Notes: generated from the letters alone by a model not told the origin. 64,000 bases of DNA from Nocardia colli (GCF_008704205.1 NZ_VXLC01000047.1:1-64000); one strand, 5' to 3'; shown: positions 27,699-36,279, counted from the first letter of the stretch. Numbers and translations are program-made.

Positions 27699-27884
27699 TC
27701 ACTGGCGCGGTAAGTCCAGCGCCGCCATTTCCTGCTCGATCGCGTTCGCGGCGAAATCGACTCCGCTGGAACGTAATTCATGGACTCGTCGCTGTAATGC
27801 CTCGACGCCGCCCGGCTGGGCCGCGATGTCGGCCAGGCTGATCCGCCCCGTGGACCGGTGCATACTCGACTGCACGTAGACCAT
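27699..27884 (-). CDS. small hypothetical protein (61 aa)
   Basis: The ATG at 27884 stands eight bases after a perfect AGGAGG, so translation is likely; a GTG just before it is possible. The sequence (RISLADIAAQPGGVEALQRR, then AIEQEMAALDLP) is helical and charged, with no known motif. It ends 24 bases from the end of the convergent PAS-like gene. Confidence 0.65.
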   Translation of the reverse strand: MVYVQSSMHRSTGRISLADIAAQPGGVEALQRRVHELRSSGVDFAANAIEQEMAALDLPRQ

Positions 27885-28054
27885 CACCGATACCTCCTGC
27901 CTTGCACGCTTCCGGACCCACCGACCCGCGTGGGTTATCCACTGCGCTACAAGCCGCCACGACTACCGTATCGGCAGGAGACCCCGAGTCACCGGGCACG
28001 CTGGCAAAATGTTATCAGCGATTCCTACTGGTCGCTTGATCAGTGTGCTCTGTC

Positions 28055-28570
28055 TCACACCTCTTTTGCGGCACGGTGATTCGCCGTGTTGTGTAGGTAC
28101 ACAGCCCCATTCAGTCGAATGCCGTCCTGTTCGGCCTCGCTGAGTTCGCGCCGGACCTTACCCGGCACTCCGGCGACCAGCGACCCCGGCGGAATCTGCG
28201 CGCCCTCCGGAATCAGCGCGTTGGCCGCGATCAGGCTGCCCGCGCCGATCACCGCGCCGTTGAGCACGGTGGCGCCCATGCCGACCAGCACATCGTCGCC
28301 GACCGTGCAGCCGTGCAGGATCGCGTTGTGCCCCACCGACACTCCGCTGCCGACGGTGAGCGGGAAGCCCGGATCGGCGTGCAGCACGCAGCCGTCCTGG
28401 ATATTGCTCCGCTCGCCGACGCTGATCTGCTCGAGGTCGCCGCGCAGCACCGCGTTGTACCAAACACTGACCTCGGCCGCGAGCCGCACCCGGCCGATCA
28501 CCGTGGCGTTGGGCGCGACCCACGCCGCGTCATCGATCTCCGGGGCGAACTCGCCGATCTGAATCCTCAT
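28055..28570 (-). CDS. gamma-class carbonic anhydrase family protein
   Basis: A 171-residue left-handed beta-helix protein with hexapeptide repeats (VIGRVRLAAEVSVWYNAVLR, then VGDDVLVGMGATVLNGAVIG). The histidines of the trimeric metal site are seen in VLHAD and VGHNAILHG. Family members hydrate CO2 or have lost the activity. The start ATG overlaps the stop of the upstream regulator (ATGA), so the two are co-translated. Confidence 0.92.
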   Translation of the reverse strand: MRIQIGEFAPEIDDAAWVAPNATVIGRVRLAAEVSVWYNAVLRGDLEQISVGERSNIQDGCVLHADPGFPLTVGSGVSVGHNAILHGCTVGDDVLVGMGATVLNGAVIGAGSLIAANALIPEGAQIPPGSLVAGVPGKVRRELSEAEQDGIRLNGAVYLHNTANHRAAKEV

Positions 28571-29529
28571 GCCGACGAACCTAGCCGTGCGCCCTGGAAC
28601 AACGCGCGGTGGGCGGCCGGGCTGGTGCCGAGGATGCGGTGGAAGTGGTGACGCAGGCTGACCGCGGTGCCGAAGCCGGTGTCGGTGGCGATGCGTTCCA
28701 TGGTGTCGTCGGTGGTTTCCAGCAGCAGCCTGGCCCGGTCGGCGCGCTGGTGCAGCAGCCACTGCTGCGGGCTGTTGCCGGTGCGGTCGCGGAAGCGGCG
28801 GGTGAAGGTGCGCCGCGACATGAGCGCGACGCGGGCCCAGCCGTCGAGATCGATCGGTTCGCCGAGATGTGTTCTGGCCCAGACCATCGCGCGTTCGATC
28901 GGGTCGTCGTCGGTGGCGTCGGGGACCGCGATCGGGATGTACTGGGCTTGCGAGCCGCTGCGGTGGGGCGCGGTGACCAGGTCCCTGGCCAGTTCGGTGG
29001 CCGCGCGGCTGCCCAGGTCGTTGCGGACCAGGTGCAGGCAGCAGTCGAGGGCCGCGGCGACGCCCGCCGAGGTGATCACGTCGCCCAGGTCGGACCAGAG
29101 CGTGTCGGCCCGCACCCGGACCTTCGGGCAGGCGCGGGCCAGGGCGGCGGCGCCGGCCCAGTGGGTGGTCACCTCGCGGCCGTCGGCCAGTCCGCTGACC
29201 GCGATCGCCCACGAGCCGAGGCACAGGCCGACGATCCGCGCGCCGGCCGTGTGCGCGTGCCGCAGGGCGGCGCGCAGCTCCGCGGACAGCGGCATGTCGC
29301 GCTCCCAGCTGGGGATGATCACCGTGTCCGCGCGCACCAGCCGGTCCAGTCCGTGCCGCACCTCGATATCGAAACCCGCTGGGGTGCGCAGGATTCCGGG
29401 TCTCTCGGCGCACACGTCGACCTGATACGGCGTGTCCCCGCCGATGCCGACCCGGCCGAACACGAGGCTCGGCACGGAGAGATGAAACGGGCTCATGCCG
29501 TCATAGGCGAGAACAGCCACGGTATGCAT
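28567..29529 (-). CDS. GlxA-type transcriptional regulator (DJ-1/PfpI + AraC domains)
   Basis: A 320-residue regulator. Residues 1-180 form a class I glutamine-amidotransferase-like domain with the cysteine elbow GLCLGSWAIA. Residues about 215-315 form an AraC helix-turn-helix pair (SRRTFTRRFRDRTGNSPQQW, then DTGFGTAVSLRHHFHRILGT). It is translationally coupled to the carbonic anhydrase gene and divergent from the metallo-hydrolase gene, one or both of which it may control. Confidence 0.92.
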   Translation of the reverse strand: MHTVAVLAYDGMSPFHLSVPSLVFGRVGIGGDTPYQVDVCAERPGILRTPAGFDIEVRHGLDRLVRADTVIIPSWERDMPLSAELRAALRHAHTAGARIVGLCLGSWAIAVSGLADGREVTTHWAGAAALARACPKVRVRADTLWSDLGDVITSAGVAAALDCCLHLVRNDLGSRAATELARDLVTAPHRSGSQAQYIPIAVPDATDDDPIERAMVWARTHLGEPIDLDGWARVALMSRRTFTRRFRDRTGNSPQQWLLHQRADRARLLLETTDDTMERIATDTGFGTAVSLRHHFHRILGTSPAAHRALFQGARLGSSA

Positions 29530-29600
29530 GGCCCGATTTTAGCGGTAGGCGGCTCTCGGGCCACTGTTGGGGGCGCCAACCGGTTGACAAGCTCAATGCC

Positions 29601-30374
29601 ATGACCGACACGATCGAAACCACCAACCAGCTCGACGTTCTGCACATCGGCGGACCCACCGTGCGCCTCCGGTACGCCGGCCTCACCTTCCTCACCGACC
29701 CCACCTTCGACGAGCCCGGCGACTACCCGTCGGGACCGGTCACCCTGCACAAGCTCATCGGCCCGGCGGTGTCGGCGGACCAGGTCGGCGCGGTGGACGT
29801 GGTCCTGCTCTCGCACGACGAGCACGCCGACAACCTGGACAACGCCGGGCGTGAGTTCCTGCAGACCGCCGGGACCGTGCTTTCCACGCCCGGCGCCGCC
29901 GAGCGGATCAATGGTGTTCGGGGACTGGAGAATTGGGAGACGGTGACGATCGGCGACGTCCGGATCACCGGGGTTCCCGCGCTGCACGGGCCGGAAGGGT
30001 GCGAATCGCTGACCGGGATCGTCACCGGGTTCGTCTTGCAGGCCGACGGTCAGCCGACCGTGTACGTCTCGGGGGACAACGCCTCGGTCGACCGGGTCGC
30101 GCAGATCGTCGAGCGGATCGGGCAGATCGATGCCGCGGTGCTGTTCGTGGGCGCGGCGAACGTCGGGCACTTCGGCGATATCGACCTCACGCTGAACGCG
30201 CGGACCGCGGTGCAGGCGGCGGAACTGCTCGGCGATGCGGTGATCGTGCCGGTGCACGGCGAAGGGTGGGTGCATTTCAGCGAGACCCTCGATCGGCTGA
30301 GTCTGCTGTTCGCGTACGCCGGGCGGGAGAAGCAGCTGCGGATTCCGCCGCTGGGCGAGGAGATCACTGTCTGA
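29601..30374 (+). CDS. MBL-fold metallo-hydrolase, UlaG-like
   Basis: A 257-residue metallo-beta-lactamase-fold protein. The start of the fold (VLHIGGPTVRLRYAGLTFLT, then DPTFDEPG) and the motif LLSHDEHADNLD correspond to the metal-binding SHxHxDH, here SHDEHADN, so the last ligand is altered. Further ligands are VPALHGPEG, SGDN and VPVHGEG. UlaG-like proteins act on lactones and phosphodiesters. It is divergent from the GlxA-type gene. Confidence 0.88.
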   Translation: MTDTIETTNQLDVLHIGGPTVRLRYAGLTFLTDPTFDEPGDYPSGPVTLHKLIGPAVSADQVGAVDVVLLSHDEHADNLDNAGREFLQTAGTVLSTPGAAERINGVRGLENWETVTIGDVRITGVPALHGPEGCESLTGIVTGFVLQADGQPTVYVSGDNASVDRVAQIVERIGQIDAAVLFVGAANVGHFGDIDLTLNARTAVQAAELLGDAVIVPVHGEGWVHFSETLDRLSLLFAYAGREKQLRIPPLGEEITV

Positions 30375-30509
30375 CGGGCCCGGTCTGGGCGGACATTTTC
30401 GCCCGGATTCGGCGTCGATAGTGCGTGATGACGCGAAGATTGCCCGCCAGGACCGGTCCGGCCGGACCGGTCCGGTGCGTGGAGTCGGCCGGCGCGGGGT
30501 CGGTCGTCC

Positions 30510-31286
30510 TCACGAATCAGACTGGTGGCGTGCGCAGTTCGCCAGTATCGCGGCGTGGATGTATCGGGAGAGTCCCGGCGCCATGTCGTCGTAATTGCGG
30601 CCGAGCCGGCGATTGGCGCGGTAATCCTCGGCGAGGCGGCGGTGGGTGTCGTAATCGCAGTCGTGGAACCACTTTTCGAGATGCCGGCGCTGTCGTTCGG
30701 CGAGGTCCATGACCGTTTCGTCGTCGGCTGGAGTGCCGGCGTGCATGGCGTCGGCGAGGCGCTGGTGGATGTCGCGCTGTTCGGCGCGCAGGTCGAGCCA
30801 GTCCTGCTTGGTGTAATTCGCGCTGCGTTCCCGGCGCTGAGTGAAATCGGGGGTGTGCCCCCAGCGGCGTTCGGCCTCGTCGGCGGCGTCGATGAGGCGG
30901 TCGCCGCCGAAGACTTCCAGGCGTTCGGCGGGCGTGAGGGCGATTCCGGCTTTGCGGGCGGTCAATTCCTTGTCGATCAGGGCGAGCATGGACCGATGCC
31001 GGGTGATCCGGTCGTTCAGCAGGTCGTGCTGGCGGCGCAGGTGGTCTTCGTCGGACAGGCCCGGGTCGTTCAGCAGGGCGGCGATGTCGTCGAGGCCGAA
31101 GTCGAGTTCGCGATAGAACAGAATGCGTTGCAGCCGTTCGAGATCGGTGGCGTCGTAGCGGCGATATCCGGTCGCGCTGCGGCCGTTGGGGTGCAGCAGG
31201 CCGATCTCGTCGTAGTGGTGCAGGGTGCGGACCGATACCCCGGTCAACTGGGCGACTACGCCGACGGTGTGCTCGATGGGTTCCAT
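30510..31286 (-). CDS. MerR-family regulator with TipAS domain (TipA-like)
   Basis: The start is at 31286 (MEPIEH) or 31295. Residues 1-75 are a MerR DNA-binding domain (HTVGVVAQLTGVSVRTLHHY, then NGRSATGYRRYDATDLERL), followed by a dimerisation helix and a C-terminal TipAS domain (RRWGHTPDFTQRRERSANYT, then HRRLAEDYRANRRLGRNYDD) that in Streptomyces TipA binds thiopeptide antibiotics. It lies just downstream of a TetR gene on the same strand, so both are probably one transcript. Confidence 0.9.
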   Translation of the reverse strand: MEPIEHTVGVVAQLTGVSVRTLHHYDEIGLLHPNGRSATGYRRYDATDLERLQRILFYRELDFGLDDIAALLNDPGLSDEDHLRRQHDLLNDRITRHRSMLALIDKELTARKAGIALTPAERLEVFGGDRLIDAADEAERRWGHTPDFTQRRERSANYTKQDWLDLRAEQRDIHQRLADAMHAGTPADDETVMDLAERQRRHLEKWFHDCDYDTHRRLAEDYRANRRLGRNYDDMAPGLSRYIHAAILANCARHQSDS

Positions 31287-31304
31287 GTCTGGCACTGTGC
31301 GGCC

Positions 31305-31937
31305 TCACGTCGCGGGAGGGTCAAGGCGCGGAATCGGACGCTGTGCCTCACCCCGGTTTCCGGAGGCGGCATCGAGCAGGGCCTCGGCGGCGGCTCGGGC
31401 GTGGGTGCCGGACGCGGGGTCGTTGAGCACCATGGATCGGCTGGCGGCTCCGTCGGCGAGGATCGCGAGTTGCTCGCCGAGGACTTCGGGGTGCGTCGCG
31501 CCGAGTTGGCGTACGAGGTCGGTGATGCGCTGGGCGAAGCGCTGTTTCTGCTGCTTCGTGTAGGCGTGCACCGGGCTTTCCGGATCGGGGAACTCGGCCG
31601 CGGCATCGATGAACGGGCAGCCCCGGATCGGGCCCGCGGATTCCGGCACGGCGAACAACTCCAGGAGTCGCTGCCTGGGCGGCAGATCCGCACGGTCCAG
31701 CACGCCGTCCATCGTGCGGCCGGTCTCGATGAGGTGGCCCAGGTATGCCACCACCAGCTGGTCCTTGGTCGGGAAGTGTTGGTAGAGAGTGCGTTTGGAG
31801 ACCGGAGCCTGCGCGGCGACCTGCTCCATGCTCGTGGTGTTGATTCCTTGCGTTTCGAACAACGAGGTGGCGGCCGCCAGGATGCGCTCGTGTCCGCCGC
31901 GTCCGCGGCGTCGGGCGGTTTCGTGTTCGTCGATCAC
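31305..31937 (-). CDS. TetR/AcrR-family transcriptional regulator
   Basis: A 210-residue regulator with GTG start. The helix-turn-helix is at about residues 15-60 (HERILAAATSLFETQGINTT, then SMEQVAAQAPVSKRTLYQHF). It is divergent from a nitroreductase gene, and two 18-bp palindromic boxes lie in the 100-bp gap, the usual arrangement for autoregulation together with control of the neighbour. Confidence 0.9.
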   Translation of the reverse strand: MIDEHETARRRGRGGHERILAAATSLFETQGINTTSMEQVAAQAPVSKRTLYQHFPTKDQLVVAYLGHLIETGRTMDGVLDRADLPPRQRLLELFAVPESAGPIRGCPFIDAAAEFPDPESPVHAYTKQQKQRFAQRITDLVRQLGATHPEVLGEQLAILADGAASRSMVLNDPASGTHARAAAEALLDAASGNRGEAQRPIPRLDPPAT

Positions 31938-31944
31938 GGCTTAA

Positions 31945-31962
31945 GTATACGTTGCCGTTTAC
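31945..31962. promoter_or_regulatory. TetR operator candidate, box 1 (imperfect)
   Basis: GTATACG TTGC CGTTTAC is an 18-bp imperfect inverted repeat eight bases upstream of the TetR gene start. It has the same length and right half as box 2 (31997-32014). Confidence 0.5.
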
Positions 31963-31996
31963 CTATGGCGGATTCTCCGCTAGGGTCCATCATTAG

Positions 31997-32014
31997 GTAA
32001 ACGATCTCGTTTAC
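31997..32014. promoter_or_regulatory. TetR operator candidate, box 2 (perfect arms)
   Basis: GTAAACGA and TCGTTTAC flank a central TC: an 18-bp inverted repeat 25 bases upstream of the nitroreductase ATG, well placed to block its promoter. Box 1 shares the CGTTTAC half. Confidence 0.65.
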
Positions 32015-32039
32015 TTTGGAACTCCCGGGACACGAGGCG

Positions 32040-32720
32040 ATGATCACCGACCACCAGCCCGAATACGCCGAACACCTGATCCGTGGACGACGAGCCACCC
32101 GCGCTTTTCGTCCCGACCCGGTCCCCGAGGACGCGCTGCGGGCCGTCTTCTCGCTGGCCGGCGCGGCACCTTCGAACTCCAACACCCAGCCCTGGCACGT
32201 CGAGGTGGTCAGTGGCGCGGCCCGCGATCGCCTCGCCGAGGCGTTGGTGGCCGCGCACTCGCGCAACCACCTCTCGCTCGATTTCCCCTACAGCGACGAT
32301 CTCTATCGCGGCACCTACCAGCAGCGACGGCAGCACGCGGGGGAGCGGCTGTACACGGCCGTCGGCATCGCCCGCGACGACCACGCCGGACGCGAGGCCT
32401 ACAACGCCCAGAGCCTGCGCTTCTACGGCGCTCCGCACGTCGCGCTGCTGTTCACCGCCGCCAACGCCGAGGTGCGGATGGCCGCCGACGTGGGCATCTA
32501 CGCGCAGACGCTCATGCTGGCGATGACCGCGTACGGCATCGCCAGCTGCCCGCAGGGACTGCTGAGTTTCTACGCCGACACCATTCGTGCCGAGTTGGGT
32601 GTCGAGGACCGAAAGGTCTTGCTCGGCATCTCTTTCGGCTACGCAGACCCCTCGGCTGCGGCCAACGCCGTCACGGTGCCGCGCGCCGATCTCAGTGAGA
32701 CCACTCGATTCCACTCGTGA
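32040..32720 (+). CDS. nitroreductase family protein (226 aa)
   Basis: An FMN-dependent oxidoreductase paralogous to the one at 21.9 kb. The ATG at 32040 follows GAGG closely. Motifs: LIRGRRATRAFRPDPVPEDA, SLAGAAPSNSNTQPWHVEVV and GISFGYADPSAAANAVTVPR. It probably reduces quinones or nitro compounds. The divergent TetR and its palindromes suggest inducible expression. Confidence 0.9.
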   Translation: MITDHQPEYAEHLIRGRRATRAFRPDPVPEDALRAVFSLAGAAPSNSNTQPWHVEVVSGAARDRLAEALVAAHSRNHLSLDFPYSDDLYRGTYQQRRQHAGERLYTAVGIARDDHAGREAYNAQSLRFYGAPHVALLFTAANAEVRMAADVGIYAQTLMLAMTAYGIASCPQGLLSFYADTIRAELGVEDRKVLLGISFGYADPSAAANAVTVPRADLSETTRFHS

Positions 32721-32729
32721 ACCGCTGGT

Positions 32730-33611
32730 TCACGCCCGGACTTGATCGTGACTGGCGATGAAGTCCTGGAAGCGCGGAATCACCTGGTCCGGATTGGCCC
32801 ACAGCAGATCGTGTCCGATGCCCGGATAGATCTCGATCTCGACCGACGGGATGTGCGCGCGGGCGCGAACCGCGCAGCGCTCGGGATCGTTGACGACCGT
32901 TTCGGCGCCGAAGAGCAGCAGGCTCGGCGCGGTGAGGCCGGCCAGTTGTTCGTCGGTGAACGGGCGGTCCCACGGCACTCCCGACCGGAACTTCACGATC
33001 GCCATGACGACCGCGAATTCGTCGGCGGTCATTTCCAAGCCGGGCATCAGCCACTCGTTGAGCTTCCGCATCCGCTCAGGGGTCGGCCGCAGGCCTACCT
33101 TCAGGAATTTGAACAGCAGCCCCCAGCTCGGCTTGGTGAAGGTCGCTCCGCTCGGCTCGAACATGGTCAGACTTGCCAGGCGGTCGGGGTGGAACACTCC
33201 GACGGTTCCGGCCAGCCATGCGCCGTAAGAGTTTCCGGCGAGGTGCACTCGATCCTCACCGAGGCCGTCGAGCGTCTCGGCCAGCCATTTCGCGACGTCT
33301 TCCGCGTTGTGTAGCGGCGCGGTCTGCTTGCAGCGCCCCGCCCAGCCCATGACGTCGGGCGTATATACGACTCGGTCGCGCGTCAGTTCGCGGATGAACC
33401 GATACCAGATCATGCCGTTGCCCCCGATGCCAGGCAGCAGCACGATCGGTGCGCCCGGCCCGGCCCCGGATTTGCGCACTCGCGTTGTCCCGAAAGATGT
33501 TTCGACATCGATGTCTTCCGACGGCACCGGCCATTGCGCGGCCACGGTGTCGTAGACACGCGTGAACGTGGCCTGCGCCTCGTCGTTGGTGAATTTCCCG
33601 ATCTTCGGCAT
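32730..33611 (-). CDS. alpha/beta hydrolase
   Basis: A 293-residue hydrolase. The oxyanion segment VLLPGIGGNG precedes the nucleophile elbow LAGNSYGAWLAG (Ser near 145); the acid is in SLLLFGAETVV and the His in GIGHDLLWAN. It is divergent from a TetR gene across two perfect or near-perfect palindromes, so it is probably an inducible catabolic or detoxifying enzyme. The substrate is unknown. Confidence 0.9.
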   Translation of the reverse strand: MPKIGKFTNDEAQATFTRVYDTVAAQWPVPSEDIDVETSFGTTRVRKSGAGPGAPIVLLPGIGGNGMIWYRFIRELTRDRVVYTPDVMGWAGRCKQTAPLHNAEDVAKWLAETLDGLGEDRVHLAGNSYGAWLAGTVGVFHPDRLASLTMFEPSGATFTKPSWGLLFKFLKVGLRPTPERMRKLNEWLMPGLEMTADEFAVVMAIVKFRSGVPWDRPFTDEQLAGLTAPSLLLFGAETVVNDPERCAVRARAHIPSVEIEIYPGIGHDLLWANPDQVIPRFQDFIASHDQVRA

Positions 33612-33637
33612 GAGCGCCTCCCCTTTACTTCGTCTTT

Positions 33638-33655
33638 ACGATATGACCGTATCAC
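33638..33655. promoter_or_regulatory. TetR operator candidate, left box
   Basis: ACGATA-TGACCG-TATCAC is an 18-bp inverted repeat differing from the right box in its first two bases and one spacer base. It lies 27 bases upstream of the hydrolase start. Confidence 0.6.
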
Positions 33656-33660
33656 ATAAA

Positions 33661-33678
33661 GTGATATGTCCGTATCAC
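33661..33678. promoter_or_regulatory. TetR operator candidate, right box
   Basis: GTGATA-TGTCCG-TATCAC is an 18-bp repeat with perfect six-base arms, 23 bases (about two helical turns) from the left box. A weaker third half-site, GCGATA, follows at 33683. Confidence 0.65.
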
Positions 33679-33745
33679 GGAAGCGATACGTGCGTACCAT
33701 CTAGGGCTGTAAGTTCTCCGGCAGGAAGGGAAGGCGGCAGGTCTC

Positions 33746-34363
33746 GTGCCACGATTGGTCGACCATGAGGTGCGGCGACGCCAGATCACCGATGCGGTGC
33801 GGCGGGTCATCGTCAGCGGCGGCCTCGAAGCCGTGACCTTCCAGACGGTCGCCGCCGAGGCTGGGATCTCGGTCCGCCTCGTGCAGTACTACTTCGGCAC
33901 CAAGAAGGATTTCCTCCTGGCCACCCATCGATCGGTGATGGAAGACGCCGGCGCACGTTTCGGTGCACGGTGGACGGCGCTCGGTCCCGACCCCGACCCC
34001 CGCGAAGCCATCCGCGCGGTACTGACCGAACTGCTGCCCCTCGACGCTCAACGTCGAGCCGAGACGCTCATCCTCGGCGCCTTCGGCTGGGCGGCGATCA
34101 CGGGACAGGGCATTACCGCCGAGGAAACCTTTGCCGCCCCAAGGGCTTTGGTCACCATTGTCGCCGACCAACTCCGTCGAACCCCACTCGCCGGCAACGC
34201 GGAACTCGACGCCGAACTCATCGCCATGGCTATCGGTGGCCTCGCCCAGGGCATGCTCCAGGGCTATGGCACCGCCGACGACGCCCTTGTCCTCGTCGAC
34301 CATCTCCTCGATCGCATCCTCGGGCCGGAGAGGCCAAACGGCAAAGCGGTCGGCCTCGGCTGA
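33746..34363 (+). CDS. TetR-family transcriptional regulator
   Basis: A 205-residue regulator starting with GTG. The helix-turn-helix spans about residues 10-55 (VIVSGGLEAVTFQTVAAEAG, then ISVRLVQYYFGTKKDFLLAT); the rest is a helical ligand domain like BetI-type TetR proteins. It is divergent from the alpha/beta hydrolase gene and the tandem palindromes between them are its likely targets. Confidence 0.9.
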   Translation: MPRLVDHEVRRRQITDAVRRVIVSGGLEAVTFQTVAAEAGISVRLVQYYFGTKKDFLLATHRSVMEDAGARFGARWTALGPDPDPREAIRAVLTELLPLDAQRRAETLILGAFGWAAITGQGITAEETFAAPRALVTIVADQLRRTPLAGNAELDAELIAMAIGGLAQGMLQGYGTADDALVLVDHLLDRILGPERPNGKAVGLG

Positions 34364-34383
34364 GCAGGCGACGTTGACGGGCA

Positions 34384-34404
34384 TTTAGTTAGGTGCCATA
34401 TTAG
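34384..34404. promoter_or_regulatory. MarR box upstream of the marR-type gene
   Basis: The 21 bases read TTTAGTTAGG, TG, CC, then ATATTAG. They match the box at 34970-34990 at about 15 of 21 positions, including TAGTTAGG and the closing TTAG. The box ends four bases before the regulator's ATG, fitting autorepression. Confidence 0.6.
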
Positions 34405-34408
34405 TTTC

Positions 34409-34933
34409 ATGACGACCGAACCGGAAGCTCCGGAGACTCCCACGCTGGGGCAGGCTCGGACGCAGTTGCGGCGTTATGGGCTGGAGTCCGAGATCGATCC
34501 GCAGGCGGTGCTTGTCGCGGTGCGGCTGTTGGCGGTGGGGGCGCGGCTGGGGCAGGCGACCGAGACGCATTTCGCGCGGTTCGGGTTGTCCACCGGGCGG
34601 TATCGACTGCTGGCCGACCTCGAAGACGCGGACGGGGAGAAGTCGCCTTCGCAGTTGGCGGCGAGCATGGGGGTAACGCGCGCAACGATTACCGGGCTGA
34701 TCGATGGCTTGGAGCAGCAGGGTCTGGTGGTTCGGCGGGCTTCGGCCGAGGACGGTCGCGCCGTGGTGGTGGTGCTCACCGCCCGGGGCGTGCAGAAGCT
34801 GCGCGATATGGCGGCCGACCATTTCGGGCGCTTGCAGTCGATGGTCGGGGGATTGACTCGCGACGAGCGGGCGGTCTTCCTCGATCTGCTCGAGCGCATC
34901 GGCCACGGCATGGGCGCACTCACGGAAGACTGA
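34409..34933 (+). CDS. MarR-family transcriptional regulator
   Basis: A 174-residue winged-helix regulator. The DNA-binding part is seen in KSPSQLAASMGVTRATITGL and the wing in VVRRASAEDGRAVVVVLTAR. It is followed by a two-gene unit encoding a membrane protein and an NmrA-like protein. Matching boxes precede both this gene and that unit, making a coherent MarR regulon. Confidence 0.9.
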   Translation: MTTEPEAPETPTLGQARTQLRRYGLESEIDPQAVLVAVRLLAVGARLGQATETHFARFGLSTGRYRLLADLEDADGEKSPSQLAASMGVTRATITGLIDGLEQQGLVVRRASAEDGRAVVVVLTARGVQKLRDMAADHFGRLQSMVGGLTRDERAVFLDLLERIGHGMGALTED

Positions 34934-34969
34934 CCGCCGATCTCTGTTCGGCGGGTTCAAGCATGACCA

Positions 34970-34990
34970 TATAGTTAGGGACCTAATTAG
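34970..34990. promoter_or_regulatory. MarR box upstream of the membrane protein/NmrA unit
   Basis: TATAGTTAGG, GA, then CCTAATTAG: contains the perfect inverted repeat TTAGG-GA-CCTAA and ends directly at the ATG of the membrane-protein gene, so that mRNA may be leaderless or nearly so. Confidence 0.65.
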
Positions 34991-35404
34991 ATGAATATTA
35001 CGGCCGCGCCTCCTCGATTCGTGCTGTGGCAAGAGGTGCTGTTCGCCTACCTGGCTCCGGCGGTATGCGCGGGGGCGGGCGGATTGATCACTGGGCGAGC
35101 GGATCTGCTGCGCGCCGCGGTGACGTCGATCGCCGGGACGTCCGCGCTCGTCGCACTCCTGCTGGGGATGTGGCTGCGGTACAGCGGAATTCGGATCCAT
35201 CGTTCGGGGCGGGCGTCATCTGTCTTCCGCGCGACGACATTCGGGCTCGGCGCGGCCGCAGTCGGTGCATTGGTCGCCCAAATCCTCACCACCACAACGT
35301 CATTACCCGATCGAATTCACCTCGACTTCCCGATCGCCGCCGCACTGGCCGCCACGATCATCACGTGGCGCTGGTGTGCGGTCCAACGAAAGGCGCACGC
35401 ATGA
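34991..35404 (+). CDS. small membrane protein, four transmembrane segments (137 aa)
   Basis: Four hydrophobic segments: VLFAYLAPAVCAGAGGLI, TSIAGTSALVALLLGMWL, a segment around FGLGAAAVGALVAQIL and IAAALAATIITW, with charged loops. No family was recognised. There is no Shine-Dalgarno site because the operator abuts the ATG. Its stop overlaps the start of the NmrA-like gene (ATGA). Confidence 0.75.
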   Translation: MNITAAPPRFVLWQEVLFAYLAPAVCAGAGGLITGRADLLRAAVTSIAGTSALVALLLGMWLRYSGIRIHRSGRASSVFRATTFGLGAAAVGALVAQILTTTTSLPDRIHLDFPIAAALAATIITWRWCAVQRKAHA

Positions 35405-36279
35405 TCGTCGTAATGGGGGCCGCCGGATCGACCGGCAGCGCACTCCTCACCCACCTGCTCGACCTCGGAATACCCTGCCGCGGATTGAGCCGAGATCCAC
35501 ATCGCTTGCGTGCCATGGCGCATTCGCCGGCCGTCGAGATCCGGTACGCCGACGCGGCGGACACGGCTTCGCTGCGAACTGCGTTCCACGACGCAACCCA
35601 GCTCTTCCTCACCATGACCAACAGTCCCGGCCAGGTCGAACTCGAAACGCGCACAATCGAAATCGCGGCAGAGTGCGGTATCGAGCACGTCGTCAAACTC
35701 TCGGCTCCGGCGGTCGCTTCGGACTCGCCGGTAGCCGTATCGCGCTGGCATCACGCAATCGAAGAGGTCCTTCGCGCCACCGACCTGACCCAAACGATCC
35801 TGCGCCCTTACGCATTCATGCAAAAGCTGCTGCTCCTCGCCCCCGAGGTGGCAACTCGGCGCAGCATCTTCGGCGTCATGGGCGAGACCGCCTGCAACTA
35901 CATCGACTGCCGAGATATTGCCGAAGTCGCGGCCGCAGCGCTGAAACGGCCCGAAATCGCTGGTGGCACATACATTCTCACCGGCTCCGAAACATACAGC
36001 TACCCACAGCTGGCAGCCCTCCTGACCTCCTTGCTCAACACCTCGATCCGCTACACCGATCTATCTCCCGGTGACTTCCACCGACACCTCACCGAACAAT
36101 CCGGGCTTCCGCCGTGGCTGGCAACCCACATCACCGAAATCCAGCAACTGGCCATTGCCCAACCGGAACGCCCGACTGACACCGTCGCCCAAATCCTCGG
36201 CAAACCCCCGCGCACTCTCGAATCCTTCCTGGTCGAGAACATCGAAACGTTCCGGAATCTCCCAGCCGAAATGACCTGA
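35401..36279 (+). CDS. NmrA-family NAD(P)-binding protein
   Basis: A 292-residue atypical SDR. MIVVMGAAGSTGSALLTHLL is the dinucleotide-binding start (GxxGxxG), followed by HVVKLSAPAV and LRPYAFMQKLLL. Relatives include NmrA-like redox sensors and quinone or NAD(P)H-binding reductases. It is co-translated with the membrane protein upstream and falls under the MarR box at 34970. Confidence 0.9.
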   Translation: MIVVMGAAGSTGSALLTHLLDLGIPCRGLSRDPHRLRAMAHSPAVEIRYADAADTASLRTAFHDATQLFLTMTNSPGQVELETRTIEIAAECGIEHVVKLSAPAVASDSPVAVSRWHHAIEEVLRATDLTQTILRPYAFMQKLLLLAPEVATRRSIFGVMGETACNYIDCRDIAEVAAAALKRPEIAGGTYILTGSETYSYPQLAALLTSLLNTSIRYTDLSPGDFHRHLTEQSGLPPWLATHITEIQQLAIAQPERPTDTVAQILGKPPRTLESFLVENIETFRNLPAEMT

